The notes under the pieces: model-generated
What the model was told of the DNA's origin: nothing
The model's database searches: none
Seen by the model: only the letters and a program-made list of their open reading frames with translations
Part shown: positions 35,201-50,200 of the stretch, piece by piece
Numbering within the stretch: position 1 is the first letter of the stretch
Layout: each line of letters begins with the position of its first letter
Program-made: the position numbers and the translations under genes
Assembly: GCA_963920635.1 (NCBI GenBank)
Contig: OY987307.1
Location: 22,521,735 to 22,585,734 of the forward strand
Length of the DNA: 64,000 nucleotides
Origin: Pseudeuparius sepicola
Taxonomy: Eukaryota; Arthropoda; Insecta; Coleoptera; Anthribidae
Reading direction: 5' to 3'

Positions 35201-38200
35201 ATGCAACAAGCAACGTACAACATATTATCGTTAGAAACAGTACAAACACTGCGTATATTATGAACCAAGAAATCCTAAAATGTAACATTATAAAAACCTT
35301 GTTAATCGAGTTAGTTGAAGCCAATGAATAAACAACCCCAGGACGGAGCCAAAGCTCTATGGGCATTATAAAATACGTGAGACGGAAATCGTCCTGTATA
35401 GAGACTGAATTTTGACAAAATATTTTTATATTTGACAGTTGTCACGGTGGTTTGTGCTATTAGATATTTGTGTAGTTCTTCAATAAGTACTTTTTGGAGA
35501 TCTATTATGGTTAGCTGTGCAGCCTGCGGCTATTCCGTGACTACCAGAACAAAATGTTTGGGGGATAACATTCCATCGGTAAGTACTTTCGTAAACCGGA
35601 AACGGCATGCCGCCATATGCAGAGGCTGGACCGGTCCAGCGTAAAGCCCAAATTTGCTCCTTCCTGGGGTTCTTTATTCATAGATTGAAGCATACCAGAA
35701 CACAGAATCCTTTAACCCCATAATTTTCATGCCTTCTTTAATTTTGTTTTCTTTTTCCCCCACGATTAGTATCAGCAGGTACGTTATGAACTGAGATAAT
35801 GCGATCACCATGTATAGAGGAATCAGCACTCTCACTAGCACCATCCAATTTCCAGTGTGGGCAGCCTTTGGGAACATCTCCAGCAACAGCTGAGGTACCC
35901 TCAAGTCGGAATCACCGGTTGATATCTAAAACGTTAGAGTTACGAATATCGCTGGTGTTGTTAGAGAGAATCTAGAGTCTTACCCTAATTTTGGTGTAAT
36001 CTAACAAGGTCTGTAAAGCAACAAATCCAGAATAGTAATATTGGTTAACGGGACAACTCTCTCCGGTTTCTATAGCGGCGGGTAGGACCGGTGTGGGCAC
36101 CCCGGCCAAGCTACTCCACAAAGAGTTGATGTCCCTGCAAGATGCTGGGGAGCCATACAAGACCGTGGTAGGAGGAGTTGGATATAGAGAGGGATTTGTG
36201 CGAATTTTGTACCTAAAATATAATAAAACTAATATTCTGTGGCGGCATGAAATGTGATATCATACTTCAATGGATTATCCACAGGGTTGTTATCTAGGAA
36301 AATTATTGCGATTGGAATGTTGTCTGGTTTGGACCAGTAAGATTTTAGTAGTTGCTCTTCAGTTGCGTATTTTTTCCAGAGGATAGGGTTGTATGGTTGG
36401 TCTTTCTTCTTCATTTGGTGCCATAAACTGTCGACTTGATCCAGAAATTCCTAGAACAACATTAATACAAATATTGTACCTGCTTCCTATAGAAGTTTGA
36501 AAAGAGTGGTGGGTATTTATATTTCTTGAATTACTAAGGATAGAGACGCTCCGAAAGGCCCTGTAAATGCCAACTATATACAGGGATTTCAGCTGTCTTG
36601 TAGGAGTGTAAGCAGTTAGTGAGGATGATGTCTTACCAAAACTTCTGTGGTGTTGGGGACAACAGCTATCCGATGGGTCATGTTTTGGAAGTGGTCTAAT
36701 AGGTCGGCTTCCCCTCTGGGTTGGTTCATCTCTGGGAAGTTCGGGTTGGGCATCACCAACTTCATGAGGAACAGTACGGCTAGAGAGTATATGGGCAATA
36801 GGATCTCCTGCAAGAAACAGAAATACATATACAGGGTGTTTATAAATTATGGTGTCAACGCAATGTGGGAGGTAGAAAATGTCATTTTGAAAAAAAAGAT
36901 TCATATAAACATGAGAAATTCATAATAAAAAAAGTTACAGGGTGATAAAGTACGGTTTCAAAGACATAGCGTTCGCAATAACTTCTACAAAAGTTACTCA
37001 ATTTAAATGAAACTTGGTGCAGAGGCGGAGTAGCACAAAGGGTTTTATATAAAAAATTGTCCTTTGCATTTTGGGAAAAATGCACCTCCCAACTGAATCG
37101 AGATATCAGGATTCGGAGGATAGGAGAAACCCCCAAAAGTTTCAATTTGGGAGATCCTGTACATATAGTTTTTTATTTTAAAACTTGTTCGTTTGTTATA
37201 ATTAGTGATGGGTTTACTCTCGGGATTTTTAAAAACTACTATTCCTCCCAGCCTGAAACCTAACCATCCGCCATTTTATTTAGCTGTAAATACTCCCGGA
37301 GCTTTGTAAACACTCCTGGTATTTTTCAAAAAAACCGGGCGTTTTCAGAATAATGATTCATTATTCTAACTGTATTCCTCACATGTTTCCCTTTAAATCG
37401 ATATAATGAAAAATTGCATAAATAAAGAATTGAATATTAAAGGTTAGGTTTCAGCATTGAGCATATTATATGCATATGATATAAGTATTTAATTTTAATG
37501 ATGGAAATCAATGACATGTTTATCAGTAAGCAACAGTGTTTATTACAATAATCTTTAATAAACCATAATTATTAATGTTCCAAGCTTTCGCCCTTTGATT
37601 AAGGGCTTCGTCAGGGAAATATATTAATAGTTCGAATTTGCAAAAATTATATAAATTTGGTGTTTCAATATGGCCGAAAAAGAAGTAATATGGCGGAAGG
37701 AATTTGATATATGATTCTACTGAAATGTGAAGATAAAAAAATTGCATAAATATCAAATTCCTTCCACCATATTCCTTCTTTTTCGGCCATATTGAAGCAC
37801 CAAATTTATATAATTTTTGGAATAATTGAACTATTAATAAAATTTATAATTTTCTGACGAAGCCCCCAATTAAAGGGCGAAAGCTTGGAACATGGAACAT
37901 AATAATAAATATGGTTCATTAAAGATTATTGTAATAAACACTGTTGCTGATAACCCTGTTATTGATTTCCATCATTGAATTTCGTACACAGCAGTTACCT
38001 TTTCAACTAATTATTTAATTTTAAATAAATAAACAAAACAAAAACAACTCCAGCTGAAAATTTACCTAGTACCAGTAGTAAATAAAACTCAAGCACTATT
38101 ATATACAAGCAGAGAGCAACCTCAGGGCCCTAGTTTAAAATTTATTTTATTTTTCAAAACCGAAATTTGAGGTTAAATTCTCAATCAGTTAGACAATTGA

Positions 38201-41200
38201 CAGCTTAATCGCGGCAAATTTAAAATGTGGGAATGATCCCTGGAGTTTTGAGAGTTTTTGAGTCAATGCTCCCATTTGTTGGGAATATTCCCAATTTTTT
38301 AATGCTCCCGTCCCGGGAATATTCCCGGGAATATTCCTAGCGACCCATCTCTAGTTATAATTAACGACTAATAAAAATAATAATAATAATTCCCACTCTC
38401 ACAGCGGTAGATTAAAGGCCTATGGTCAACGAGAAGGTAGATATAGGAAAAAATTCGATTATTTTTTTGACGTTCTATCTGCAGTAGATTTATTATTACG
38501 TTTATCTGAAATACCCTGTAGATCCATCATAATCATACTCATGTCACCGTGAAAGCAAGGTAAGCCTCAATAATTCATCAGAAGGTAAAAAAAAGCAATA
38601 TCGGAAACTGTGTTATATAAATAGAAGGCTCACATATTTGCGATATTTTATGGTTTCCGGAGCAGGGAAGCCCCAATATTATTTTTTTCATGTAAAGGAA
38701 AATCCGGGTGGCAATAAAAAAGCTTTCATGATTAAAAAGAAGAAAATGTGATTTTATTTGGAAATCACCAGAAATAGAATTCCCTTCTTTCTTTACGTAA
38801 AAAGGAAATATTTCGCGCTATTCGTTGAAACCCTAGGCACACGTGTAGCTCTATTTTCTGTGGCAAAACTACAAAACCTTACTTTTATGTAACGAAATAG
38901 AATGATATAATTTTTTGTTGTTCAACCACTCCACGTGATGAAATCCCTAGAGGGATAGATATGATATAAATATTTATCGAGCCATTCAGGTCTGCACGTT
39001 TAGGCAATTTAGGTAAGTATTTATAGGTAATTTCAACAGCTAATACGCAATTTTCCCTAGCGAAACACCAAGGCACATATATCTTCAAAGTATAGAGTAC
39101 CTCAGGAATTTTTTTATCAGTGTCATAGTTACAAATTTTTGAATTTTCAACTCACCTACCTACATAAGCATAATAACTGACAATATACTGACACCTATCA
39201 CCTTGTCAGATATCAGAATATTGTGTCAAAACTTGGTTACTACTCAGGGCGATTTCCGTCTCACGTATTTTATAATAGACATAGAGCTTTGACTCCTTCC
39301 TTGGATTCTTTATTCAAAGACATAATCAGATAGCTAACGTCCTCAGACAAATAATAAACATAGACTAATAATTCAACAATACAATACAGACCCGCCAAGA
39401 TAAAAATTGTTTAGTAACAATAGAAATCTAAAACAAAACAATGCAATGATTGCACCATTGCCAAACTTCTTCAGAAATTTATCTTGAACTTACAAAATAA
39501 ATGTATAACCAACTTTAAATAACATCAACTTGGAACAATTAGTTGATATCTATAATCTACATACAGTAAAAATTTTGACAGTTATCATTTAACAATAAAT
39601 TTTACTGATTTTGTGAATTTACTGATCCTACTTGTTCTATAAATAATATCCTTTATAAATTGCTTATTCTGGCTAACGTGACAACGTTGCACGAGCTCTT
39701 TGTAATCGATGCACATATGCTTTATTATGCCCCAACAGCTGATCCAGAATTCGTTGAGATTTCGCCGGTTTGTGTCGATGTGATTCGAGTGTTTACTTTT
39801 GCGTTATTCTTGTTTTTTGAGGAGATTTTGGGGTTATTGGACAAAAGACACATAGTTAAGTTAGTAATTAGTGTATTAGTGTAGTTCTAAGAACGATGGG
39901 AAGAGTAAAGTGTTAGATTTGTGGCATAGGAAACGTAACCTCTGGTTATCATATGATGCAGGCTTAAGTGTCAAATTTGTTGTTTTTGTTTTGAGTACCT
40001 ACGCATTTTTTATGTTGGCTGATTACAATGCAGCCTTTAGGTTAGTAAAGGGTGTTAAAGATGAAAAAGCTTTTTCGATTTTTCAAATGAGCTGAAAATT
40101 TTCATATTTTGTTTTCTTACATGATAAATCCAAATATGGTAACATATTGTCGAGTCGGGGTCCGACATTAAAACTGGCCTATCCTGTATATTTGATAAAA
40201 AAAATTTAGGGCAATGCATTATATTATCCTTTCGCTCACGGAGTGAGCCATCTATATAAATTCAAAACTTTTTACGTCAGCATAAACTCCCAGGCGATAC
40301 GTCAATGAATGTCGTAGGAAGAGACAAAATGCAAATAGTCTCGTTTTTCAAAGAAGGCAAATAGAGAAGCCGTGGGTAAATAAAATGGAGAAAGGTGGAA
40401 GTTCCCCCTTTTCACGACGTAACGCTACTTTAAATGGATATAAAAGTTTTGTATTGACGCAGCTAACAAGCCGGTACGATATGATGTTTGTGTCTAAGCC
40501 TGTTCAAATTAATTTATTGGCTGGGCTTGTATTTGATAAAAAGGAAAATGTATAAGGTACCTTCAAGTGATGAACTATTTTAGTTTTTTTTAGAGATCGC
40601 TTGTAGAGAATGTCAATTGCTCCTCCCATTTGGCCGTCAGTCCAAAAACCATATTGCAAATGAAACTTCCAACAGAAACTTTTATCGCTAACATTACTGG
40701 AGCATTTATAAGAGGGGGTTGCCGACAGCGAAGGTGACGTTAGATTTGGTATTTTTTAAGTTGTACCTATAGCATAAAATCTAATAACATTTTACCTGGC
40801 AAAAATTTAGTACAAACATCTCTGTCTTCATTTTAATCATAAGATCTTGCAAGCAGTGTTTTGTTTTATAGGTTATGAAAACCTTGGGAAAAATAATAAT
40901 TCCAGTGCATATGCTTTTAAGATCTTATGATTAAAATGAAGACAGAGATGTTTGTACTAAATTTTTGCCAGGTAAAATATTATTAGATTTTATGCTATAG
41001 GTACAACTTAAAAAATACGAAATTTAACGTCACTTTCGCTGTCGGCAACCCCCTCTTAAAAAAACATACGATATTTATAATACGTAAAATAAAAACGTGT
41101 TAAAAACATGTGATCATTGATTGACGTATTTATAAAGACTGCTCACGGCTGTCATGTTTGACAGTTCTCTGGCTCACCATGCGCTTCCCGGAGACAAAAT

Positions 41201-44200
41201 ACAATGCAAAATACATTGTTGACCATAGGCGGCATCTGTTTTCCAGGATATGAAGCTATAGCCGTGAGAAGTCTTATTAATAAGTCAGTCAACGATGTGA
41301 TTCCGCCTTTATAAATTCCGCCGAGCCGAACCAGTTGGCAATGCTGCTACCATCAGGAGACGGTAGTCAAGCGCTGTGGATTTGTTAGGTGAGGCTATAT
41401 ATGAGACGCCGTTTCATATAACATGTGCAGTTTTTATACTTTTCGCTGTGATTGCATAAATGAAAGTACCTGTAGAAAATTATTTAGTTGAAATATACCT
41501 GTGACATTCAGAATGTAAGTGTCTTGTTTGTAGCATTAATAATTCACAGACCGTCGTTAACTTCCATAGGTAACCTTTCAAGTTAGAGGTCACATTGAGT
41601 TCAGAGGCGTTGCGCCTATACAGGGTGGTCCAACTTTTAGTGACAAAACTTTAGGAATACCTAAAACTAAAAAGACAGGGCGTCAAAATTCCATTTTTTT
41701 CAAGTTTTCTTTTATTTTTCCTAAAGGGATACAGTTAAGGCAAACATATTTGGTACAGTTTAGACACTCATTAAATGCTATAAAGTAAAAATCATTCAGC
41801 CCATCTACTTCCGCCAGTGCTGGAGAGGCGGGATTAACAATATATTTTTTAATAAAATAATGGTACGCCTCTGGAAAAGCATCTTTTTTGCATAATGCCC
41901 TAAAATTTCATAATTTTGCAGGGAATCTGAGAAAAGTTCACACACAAAATTTGTGATAATTTTAACCCCTTGAGCTTCAATATGGGACGCCTATGATGAA
42001 AAATTTCAAACTATATATCTACCTCTGTAAATGTCAAATCTCACAGGTATAACATAAAGTATACCTACAGGTACAGGGCGCCTCGAAAAACTGAACACGT
42101 TATATTTACTTCCGGCAAAACTGGGAGTCAGATATCTTTAAAAACACCATTAAATCAGTATTATCACGTATTATGGATATGCTCAATATCGTATTGCCAT
42201 GCTAAACTCCAAATTATTATTATATATTTTTTAAATTATTTTTGTGAAATAACTTTTTGACGTATGTATATAAATTTTGAAAATTCCGTTGGAATCCCTG
42301 TAATTTTTAAAATAGTTCTGTTTATTAACACATTCCTATGGCTCTACTACAGGGCACTCGCTTTAAAATATAACGTCTTTAGATTTAACAAAAGTAAAAT
42401 AAAATTGTATGTTATGGTGGTAAAGCGGCAGGGGAAGTTCATTAAAAGTTTTCCTCACACGTATTCAAACTCATAAATCACTTTGTGAAACTGGAAAAAT
42501 ATAGCGTACAAGTTTCTGTCGCGTGATGAAAATGATATAGGGAGATGAATAAATTTGATCTGAATGTTTATGAATCAGTTTAAGCAATTTCTACTTCATT
42601 TAAACTCCAAATACGAATTTTTCCCCAGGGAAAACAGAACTTTAATATTTCCAAGAGACATGCACGCAAACGAAAATACACCGCTGGGCTGTCCGAGATG
42701 CATGTGTTTTACCCGAGTAGCATCATATATTAGTTTTGAGAACGCTAGAGCTATCTCATATGAATATTACATTTCAGATTGAATGGGTATTGCATTTTAT
42801 ATACCTAAATACAGATCTCTAGATAACTCAAATTCATTTATAAGAAACCGTAATCATTTTTTAGGAAAAATTAGGAAACATCATCGATTGTACCATTTAA
42901 ACTGAGAAAAAAATTCCTATGAACAATGTACCAAAACTTATTAGCTTTCAAAATGGAAAGGATTGAATTTAACAAAATTTGAACACCCGCTATTTCAAGA
43001 AAACCAATGCTGTTTTGACCAATGTCCAATTGGTATTTCTTTCCTTCTTTTGAATGTGTAGTCGATCTGTAACATTTGAAAGTGGTAGGTAAAAATTTTA
43101 TGTTTCGAATGTTGAAGTTAACAGGTGTTTTGGGGCACGTTTTGCCAATTTCAACGCAAACGGTAGATTTTATCGTTATGAAACAAGAGTACACTTTTGT
43201 TGCAGAATGAGAAGATACACTAAAATGATGGACCTGCAAGATAAAAAAGATAACCTCAAAAAAGTTTGAGCAAAAAAATTAATACGGGTTGCTAGTTTTT
43301 ACCCTTTTTTAGGGCACTGTGTAAATGAATAAACTACCCTAAGGCGTCTTCCAGTAAGTAGATAACACATACCAAATTTCAAATTTTTAAGTAGGGCCGT
43401 TATTAAGATATAAATAAAAAATAATACTTTTGGGTCACCCTGTAGACCCGAATAACTTGGCAAGGAAATCCCAAATCGAAAAATTTTATATGAAAGACTC
43501 CCTTAAAACCACCTGCCGAACACCCCTTTAAAGTATTTACTATACATTCTGACTCACCCTGTATACTATTATTCAACGGATACTGTGTATAATAACAAAA
43601 CTAATAAACTTTGGGTACAAAATCATAAACAAATATTTATTGAGTTTTGGATAACAATTTTATGAATTTTCGAATAATAGAATCTACAGTTGAACCTGGA
43701 CCAACACTATATGTATTAATATAGTGTCGGTCCAGGCTGAACTGACTGAATGCCGCGCCATCTCAGGCGCGTATAGTTACTATAAAATATTACACTGGAC
43801 CAGACTTTTGCTGCATAGCTGTAATATAAGTTTCCATTTGAAATATTCATGAGGACTAAATTTTATCTAACTCTTCTTTTCCGTAGAGGTTTTGGTATAA
43901 GCAACTTCTACTGCATTTTGATTCCGGCACAAACACGGGCATTGTATAATTTCCACGAATTTTAAAGGGCACTGCGTACAAATAGAATTACGGAAATTCC
44001 GCCAGGAGCTTGCCAGTATTTTAAGGTTTCGCTGGAATTGGTTTTCTTTATGACATGAAAAATATATGGTAGTGGCAGATAACTCCAGTAGCAACTTCAA
44101 CATCATCACGTGGTGAAATACTGCATCGGAAAAATATTTCAAAAAATTTTTATTCGGTAAATTGTTTTAAAATGTGGAAAACCGATAAGATGGTTCGGAT

Positions 44201-47200
44201 TGTTGCAAGCAAAATCGCTCTACGCGAATGATTGGAAACGGGAGGGATAAAAACAGATATTATGTAGTTTTTCCAAATACAATAGTTTTTAGCCAGTGAA
44301 ATTAGTACATAAAAGTTACTAAAGAGCACTTATCACATTATTATGAAAAGGGGATGGTTGAGAGTGGGTGCAAAGGGCTGAATTTAAAAATAGCGAATGA
44401 TATTGTAATGAATGGGGCCGCGGTGGCGTCGCTCGTACCGGCGCTGACTTTTTAGACTGCATGTTTTTCTGCCTTCGATCGACCTCGGTTCGAGGCAGGC
44501 ACATGCATATGTCTTTAAAGAAAAACACCGCTATGGCCAAGAGCGCTGGACACATGTGGGTTCACAGTATTTCTCCTAAATAGCTTTACCCGTGTGATTC
44601 ACTAATTGTCCCACACTCACTGGGATTACTACGGTTTTCTAGGGTTTTCCGTAGTACTTGAGCGAATGCTATCCTAGTTCTATCGGGAAAAAGTCGGCCC
44701 TAGCCGCAAATGGCAACGAAGACAAAATAATAGTAATTGCCCCCCTCCCCCGCACAAGCATGTAGTTGCTTCTGGGGTACTCCTAGTTTGGAGTATTGTG
44801 AGGGTGAGAATTATTATTATTATATTATATGTTGTTGAGTATATTTTTTGGGTCAGGGAATTGAATGTTTACATTATTTTGCAGAAAGAAAATAAATGAG
44901 AATGGTTACGAGAGGATGAAACTCTAAAGAAGTGGAAATAGGTCGGTATATTGTAGTATTTTTGTAAAACATTGGAATTTACTATTAAATAACGGATTTA
45001 AAAAGAATGATGTAAAAGTAGTGGATCATTGACAGTTTCTTTACGTAACAGTATCTCCAACGTAAAAAAAATATACTAGCGGAACTTCTGCTGCAGATTG
45101 ACATCGTTCCTTGCATTCATTATTCACTTTTAGTATCATACGTTCGAACTAATATTTTTTCCGTTATTTAAAATATTGGAATTTACTATTAAATAACGGA
45201 TTTTAAAAAAATGATGTGAAAGTCGTGGATCACTGGCAGTGTTTTTTTACGTAAAATATCTCCAACGTAAAAAAAATGTACTAGCGGAACTTCTGGTGCA
45301 GATTGACATCGTTCCTTGGATTCATTATTCACTTTCAGTATCATACGTTTGAACTGATATTTTTTCGTTAATTAAAATATTGCAATTTACTATGAAATAA
45401 CGGATTTTAAAAAAATTATGTGAAAGTAGTGGATCACTGGCAGTATTTTTTACATAAAATATCTACAACGTAAAAAAATATACTAGCGGAACTTTTGCTA
45501 CAGATTGACATCGTTCCTTGGATTCATTATTCACTTTTAGTATCATACGTTCGAACTAATATTTTTTCCGTTATTTAAAATATTGGAATTTACTATTAAA
45601 TAACGGATTTTAAAAAATAATGTGAAAGTAGTGGATCACTGGCAGTGTGTTTTACGTAAAATATCTCCAATGTAAAAAATATACTAGGGGGACTTCTACT
45701 GCAGATTGGCATCGTTCCTTGGATTCATTATTCACTTTTATAGTATCATACGTTCGAACGAATATTTATTCAGTTATTTATTTAAAACAAACTGTCCAAT
45801 ATCCCATATTGTTCAGACTACATAATATAAGTCACACCTACTTCGCACGTTATTCTCCCTTCAAAGCCGATGATGACCTTCACTTTTGTGGACAAATTTA
45901 CATATCAAACAACTTTATCTGATGCGGCATAGGAAATAAAACCTCTCTATTACACCCCCGCACACATTAAACGACCGACCTCTTATATTAATATACGAGT
46001 AGTGTATAAATTGGGAAGAAATTTAGACGGATAAGTGTGGGCTGAAGGTTATAGCAGAATACAGTGCTTTCCTAGCACCACAGAAAATTATATGCTCATA
46101 ATAAAATGCTCTTTGCATTGTTAGAAGCGAAACCAAATATTACATTTATTCTAGATTATAAACAACAACAAAATGTTGAACTTTTAAGCCAAAGGTTAGG
46201 CAATATCTGCCCATCCGCACTACCTTGGATCATATATTTATACAGGGTGATTCAATCATGATGTAAAAAAAATTTAACCACACAGTGGGGGAGGTCTAAT
46301 AAGAAGGAAAATGCGAAAGATTTTTTCTCGAAGTTTAAAACGTGGAGCAAATGAACCTTAATACCCGAGTAACTGCTTAAATGTCAACCGTCGGCACTGG
46401 AGAGCTATGTTGCCACATTTCATCTGCATTTTTGGTGTATTCAGTCTTTATTGTACAAAGGGCAAGCGTTATAACACTTCAAACATCTTAAGAAAATGTT
46501 GTATTCACATCATATTTTGCGCGTTTTCATTTATTTATTATTTTTTAAGCAACAAAATAACCTGACACTGGTTATTATGACATGATTGTTTAGTTTACTG
46601 ACAGGCCGGCCACTAGACGCTGGCGGCGTTGGCTGTCAGTTACTATAAGCGCATCAGATGCGCCAGTAATTCAATTATTACACATTACTTATACGGGGCG
46701 GCAAGTTCAGGCATCACCGGATAGATGACGATGGCTCTACTCATCTCGGATAGTAGGAGAATTGTTTTTGTGAATATTTATTTAACCGCAGATTATTCAT
46801 ATCAGTAAAATTATTTCAAGGTATTCTTAAAAATTTAGTCACAGTTGAATAACTGTTACTAGAACAAAAGCAATGGTCGGGTGGTGGCGGCAGCATGCGG
46901 TAGGAAGAAACAGTACCGACTGTAGCGCCCTAGCGAGTGTGGCGACTAGGCGACTGTCTTGTCAATATCTTGGGTACAGGCATGTGGACCGTGGCGTGTA
47001 GAGTTCCGCGATTCGCTAGGTCATGAACTTGTACTTATTGAAATTGAAAGTAGTTTAATAGATTAATAGTTTTAATTTTGATGCATATTTGCACATTTTG
47101 TGCTTATTTTATGTTTTGTCTGCTACTGCAGTCTCTGCAAGCAACGTGCACCCATTGTGGAAAACTAAGAGCTCGCTATACCCCTACACACCCACTAATT

Positions 47201-50200
47201 ACTGTTGATTGGCATTCAAAAATCAAAAAGGTAATAAATTCACTTAGACTGTGCATACATTTTTTAAATATCTGGGAAAAGGTACAAAAAAAGTAAATTT
47301 ACGATATGTTGTGCAACTCTCAACTCCGCGCTGTTGGCAGCCTCGACCTGCGTGTTTAATAGCTGATCAGGTGAGCACCGTTAACAAGAGGTTTTAACAT
47401 ATTTCAGAAAATATGTTGTTCCCTTTTTTGGTTGATTTTTGAATTTTTCTTAATTTCGAATTCGTATTAAGCTATTTTTCCAACCTGTGGCAAAAATTTT
47501 TTGCATCATGACTGAATCACCCTGTAGTAGTAAATATTTTGTAGATTGAGCAGAGTAGATTTAAGAGCCAGCAGCAGGATTTATCGGTCATTAAAAAGGA
47601 GGGATTTCCCTATGAAAATTATAAACCACAGATGATTACCTTTTAACAGTGCTATGGTACGATTATATCATCGAAATATAAGCTAAGTTCTGCATCGGAT
47701 GATGGTGTCACTTAGCCGCCCTGACCTGCTCCGATGCTCGATAGAAACAGATCGAACTTTCGCGAACGTTTACCTAAAGTCTAATAATACACGTAATACT
47801 TTCCCGAGGTAAATTTAATAAAAGTTCTCGACCTTTTATTGCATGACTGGCAGCGGTGGCGTTCATGGGGCGAATTTCTTGAAAACGAAACCGGCCTGGA
47901 AACAGCTTTTTTCCCTCCTGGTTTTTCCGTTCCCGGAAAACTGGTTCCCCGATACCGGATTCTGATGAAAAAGCGCAGGTAAGTACAGTTTGCTGAAACT
48001 CACTTTTATTATTCAAAAAAATTTGTATACCAACGATATCATGTTAACAGCCAGTTTGTGATTTAATAATGGCGCAATTTGTACCTACTGTGCTGAGAGC
48101 GACGATCAAAAGCTGCTCTGGATAGGCTTATTGTATTATAGGATACTTATATACTTGACACAATAGACAAAGCGCACTACTTTACAACCCTCGATTTAGC
48201 AAACGGATTCCACCAAATTGAGATGTCACCAGAAGATATACCCAAAACGGCTTTTTCTACAGACACTGGTAACTATCAATTTAAAAGCATGCCATTTGGT
48301 CTGAAAAAGGCACCCAGCACCTTCGAAAGAGTAATGAATAATGTTCTCCGTGACCTTCAAAATGAATTTCTTGTATACCTCGATGATATTATCATTTTTT
48401 AATTGTAAATCAGGTTAACATGGAAAAATGGACTTCTTTTAGTCTATAATAAGTATTCACTTTCCAATTGTAAACGTATCGTGTCTCAATAAAACATCGT
48501 AACATTGTAAATTCCTGTAGTTTTAAAGTAGCTAATGATCCAGCTGATTTATATGTAAAAAGTTTTTTAGGATATGGAATAAAAGTTTTCCCAGGAGTGT
48601 AAATGACCTTCACCCATTACATTTTTACATATTGTAAATTCCGTTGCCTTTAAAAAACTTGTGATTTTTCCAGGCAAAAATATTGTAAGTAGCGTTACAA
48701 TGTTTTAACAGTCGAACTAATGGAAACCTAAAAGTGTAACTATCTTTACAACGTAAATTAATCAAGATGTCACCAGAAGATAGACCCAAAACGGCTTTTT
48801 CTACAGACACTGGTCGCTATTAATTTAAAAGCATGCCATTTGGTCTCAAAAATGCACCCAGCACCTTCCAAAGAGTAATGAATAATGTAATGTCTTGTAT
48901 ACCTCGATAATATTATCATTTTTTTATTTGTAAAACCGATAATAATGAAAAAAATGGCTTCTTTTAGTCTATAACAGATATTCACTTTCCAATTGTTGTA
49001 AACGTATCGTGTCTCAATAAAACTTCGAAACATTGTAAATGCCATTGAATTTTAAAAAAAATTGTGATTTTTGCAGGCAAAAATATTGTAAGTAACGTTA
49101 CAATGTTTTAATAGTCGAACTAATGGAAACCCAAATTGTAACTATCTTTACAACGTAAATTATAAAAATTATTGGAATCGATTAACTTTACTAAATATTT
49201 TTACCGCTGAAAACGTCCATTTTGTCAAATACAATGGGATGAAACATCAAAATTTTTGGGAAATAATGCGAAATCGAATAGTTTTGTATTTTTATCCAAA
49301 AATATCCCGTAACTGGACCCCACAAATGCGAAGAAATGAAAATCTCAAAAATGTCACTTGCAATGTTCTTGCATGCGTATATCAATATATAGAATTTAGA
49401 AATCAAAAATGATGTCAATATAAATAAAAATATCTACTGCGAAAATAAAACAATGCCGTTTATTTGATCAGTTTCGCGAAACAAATTTCTATTTTGTAAT
49501 AAAAATTTAAACTTAAAATTTCGGCAAAACTGGCACTGTTAAGCCATTAATCGTCCCTGGGTATTTTGAACCGGGTTATGCTAGAAACAGTCGACTGTTT
49601 CGGTCTACTCAGCTTTCAACGATTCAGCATATGCAATCCATTAAGTATTGGATGCTGGTTCACTCTCTCATTACCGAAAATAATTTGTCCCTTAAGCCGT
49701 TAAACCATAATTGTTACATAAAGTACCTATGTCAAACGAGGCCAATAATTTGCAAATTTAACATATGTCCAAATGTAAAACTAACTTATACTTAGTGCTA
49801 AAATGAATGAAACAAAATACAAAAGTTACTTTTTAGTAAAACTTTGTTAATTGGACTGTCAACAAATTCAAAATAACATTATAAAATATTCAAATAATAC
49901 AAATTTTGTAATGTTAATTTAACATTTACTTGGTATCTGGATGGGTTAAACATTGATATATATGATTAGCAACATGAACAAACATGAACATTATTAAGGT
50001 TATAAAGGTTAAATTTAACACACAACGATATTACTCATTTTACATATTTCCGTATGTGAACCATATGAAACATCCAAAGAATGTTAACTGTGTAGGATGG
50101 AGAATCAGAAGCATTATTTAAATTGAGTAATTGAGTAAGGTTGTGCAAAGTTTGAAAAAGCATGGCATTTATAAACTATCGCTTCATTTAATATATCAAA

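Noticed and set aside
39660..40095. Two consecutive small plus-strand ORFs in ABCA intron 1
   Set aside because: Hydrophobic translations of AT-rich DNA without a recognisable motif or clear splice sites.
44971..45785. CRISPR-like regular repeats
   Set aside because: The repeats are 204-bp head-to-tail units without spacers in eukaryotic DNA: an ordinary tandem array.
46590..46670. GC-rich hairpin that could suggest a tRNA or snRNA
   Set aside because: No tRNA arms, anticodon loop or A/B boxes fit; related sequence recurs near 43752, so it is probably repeat-derived.
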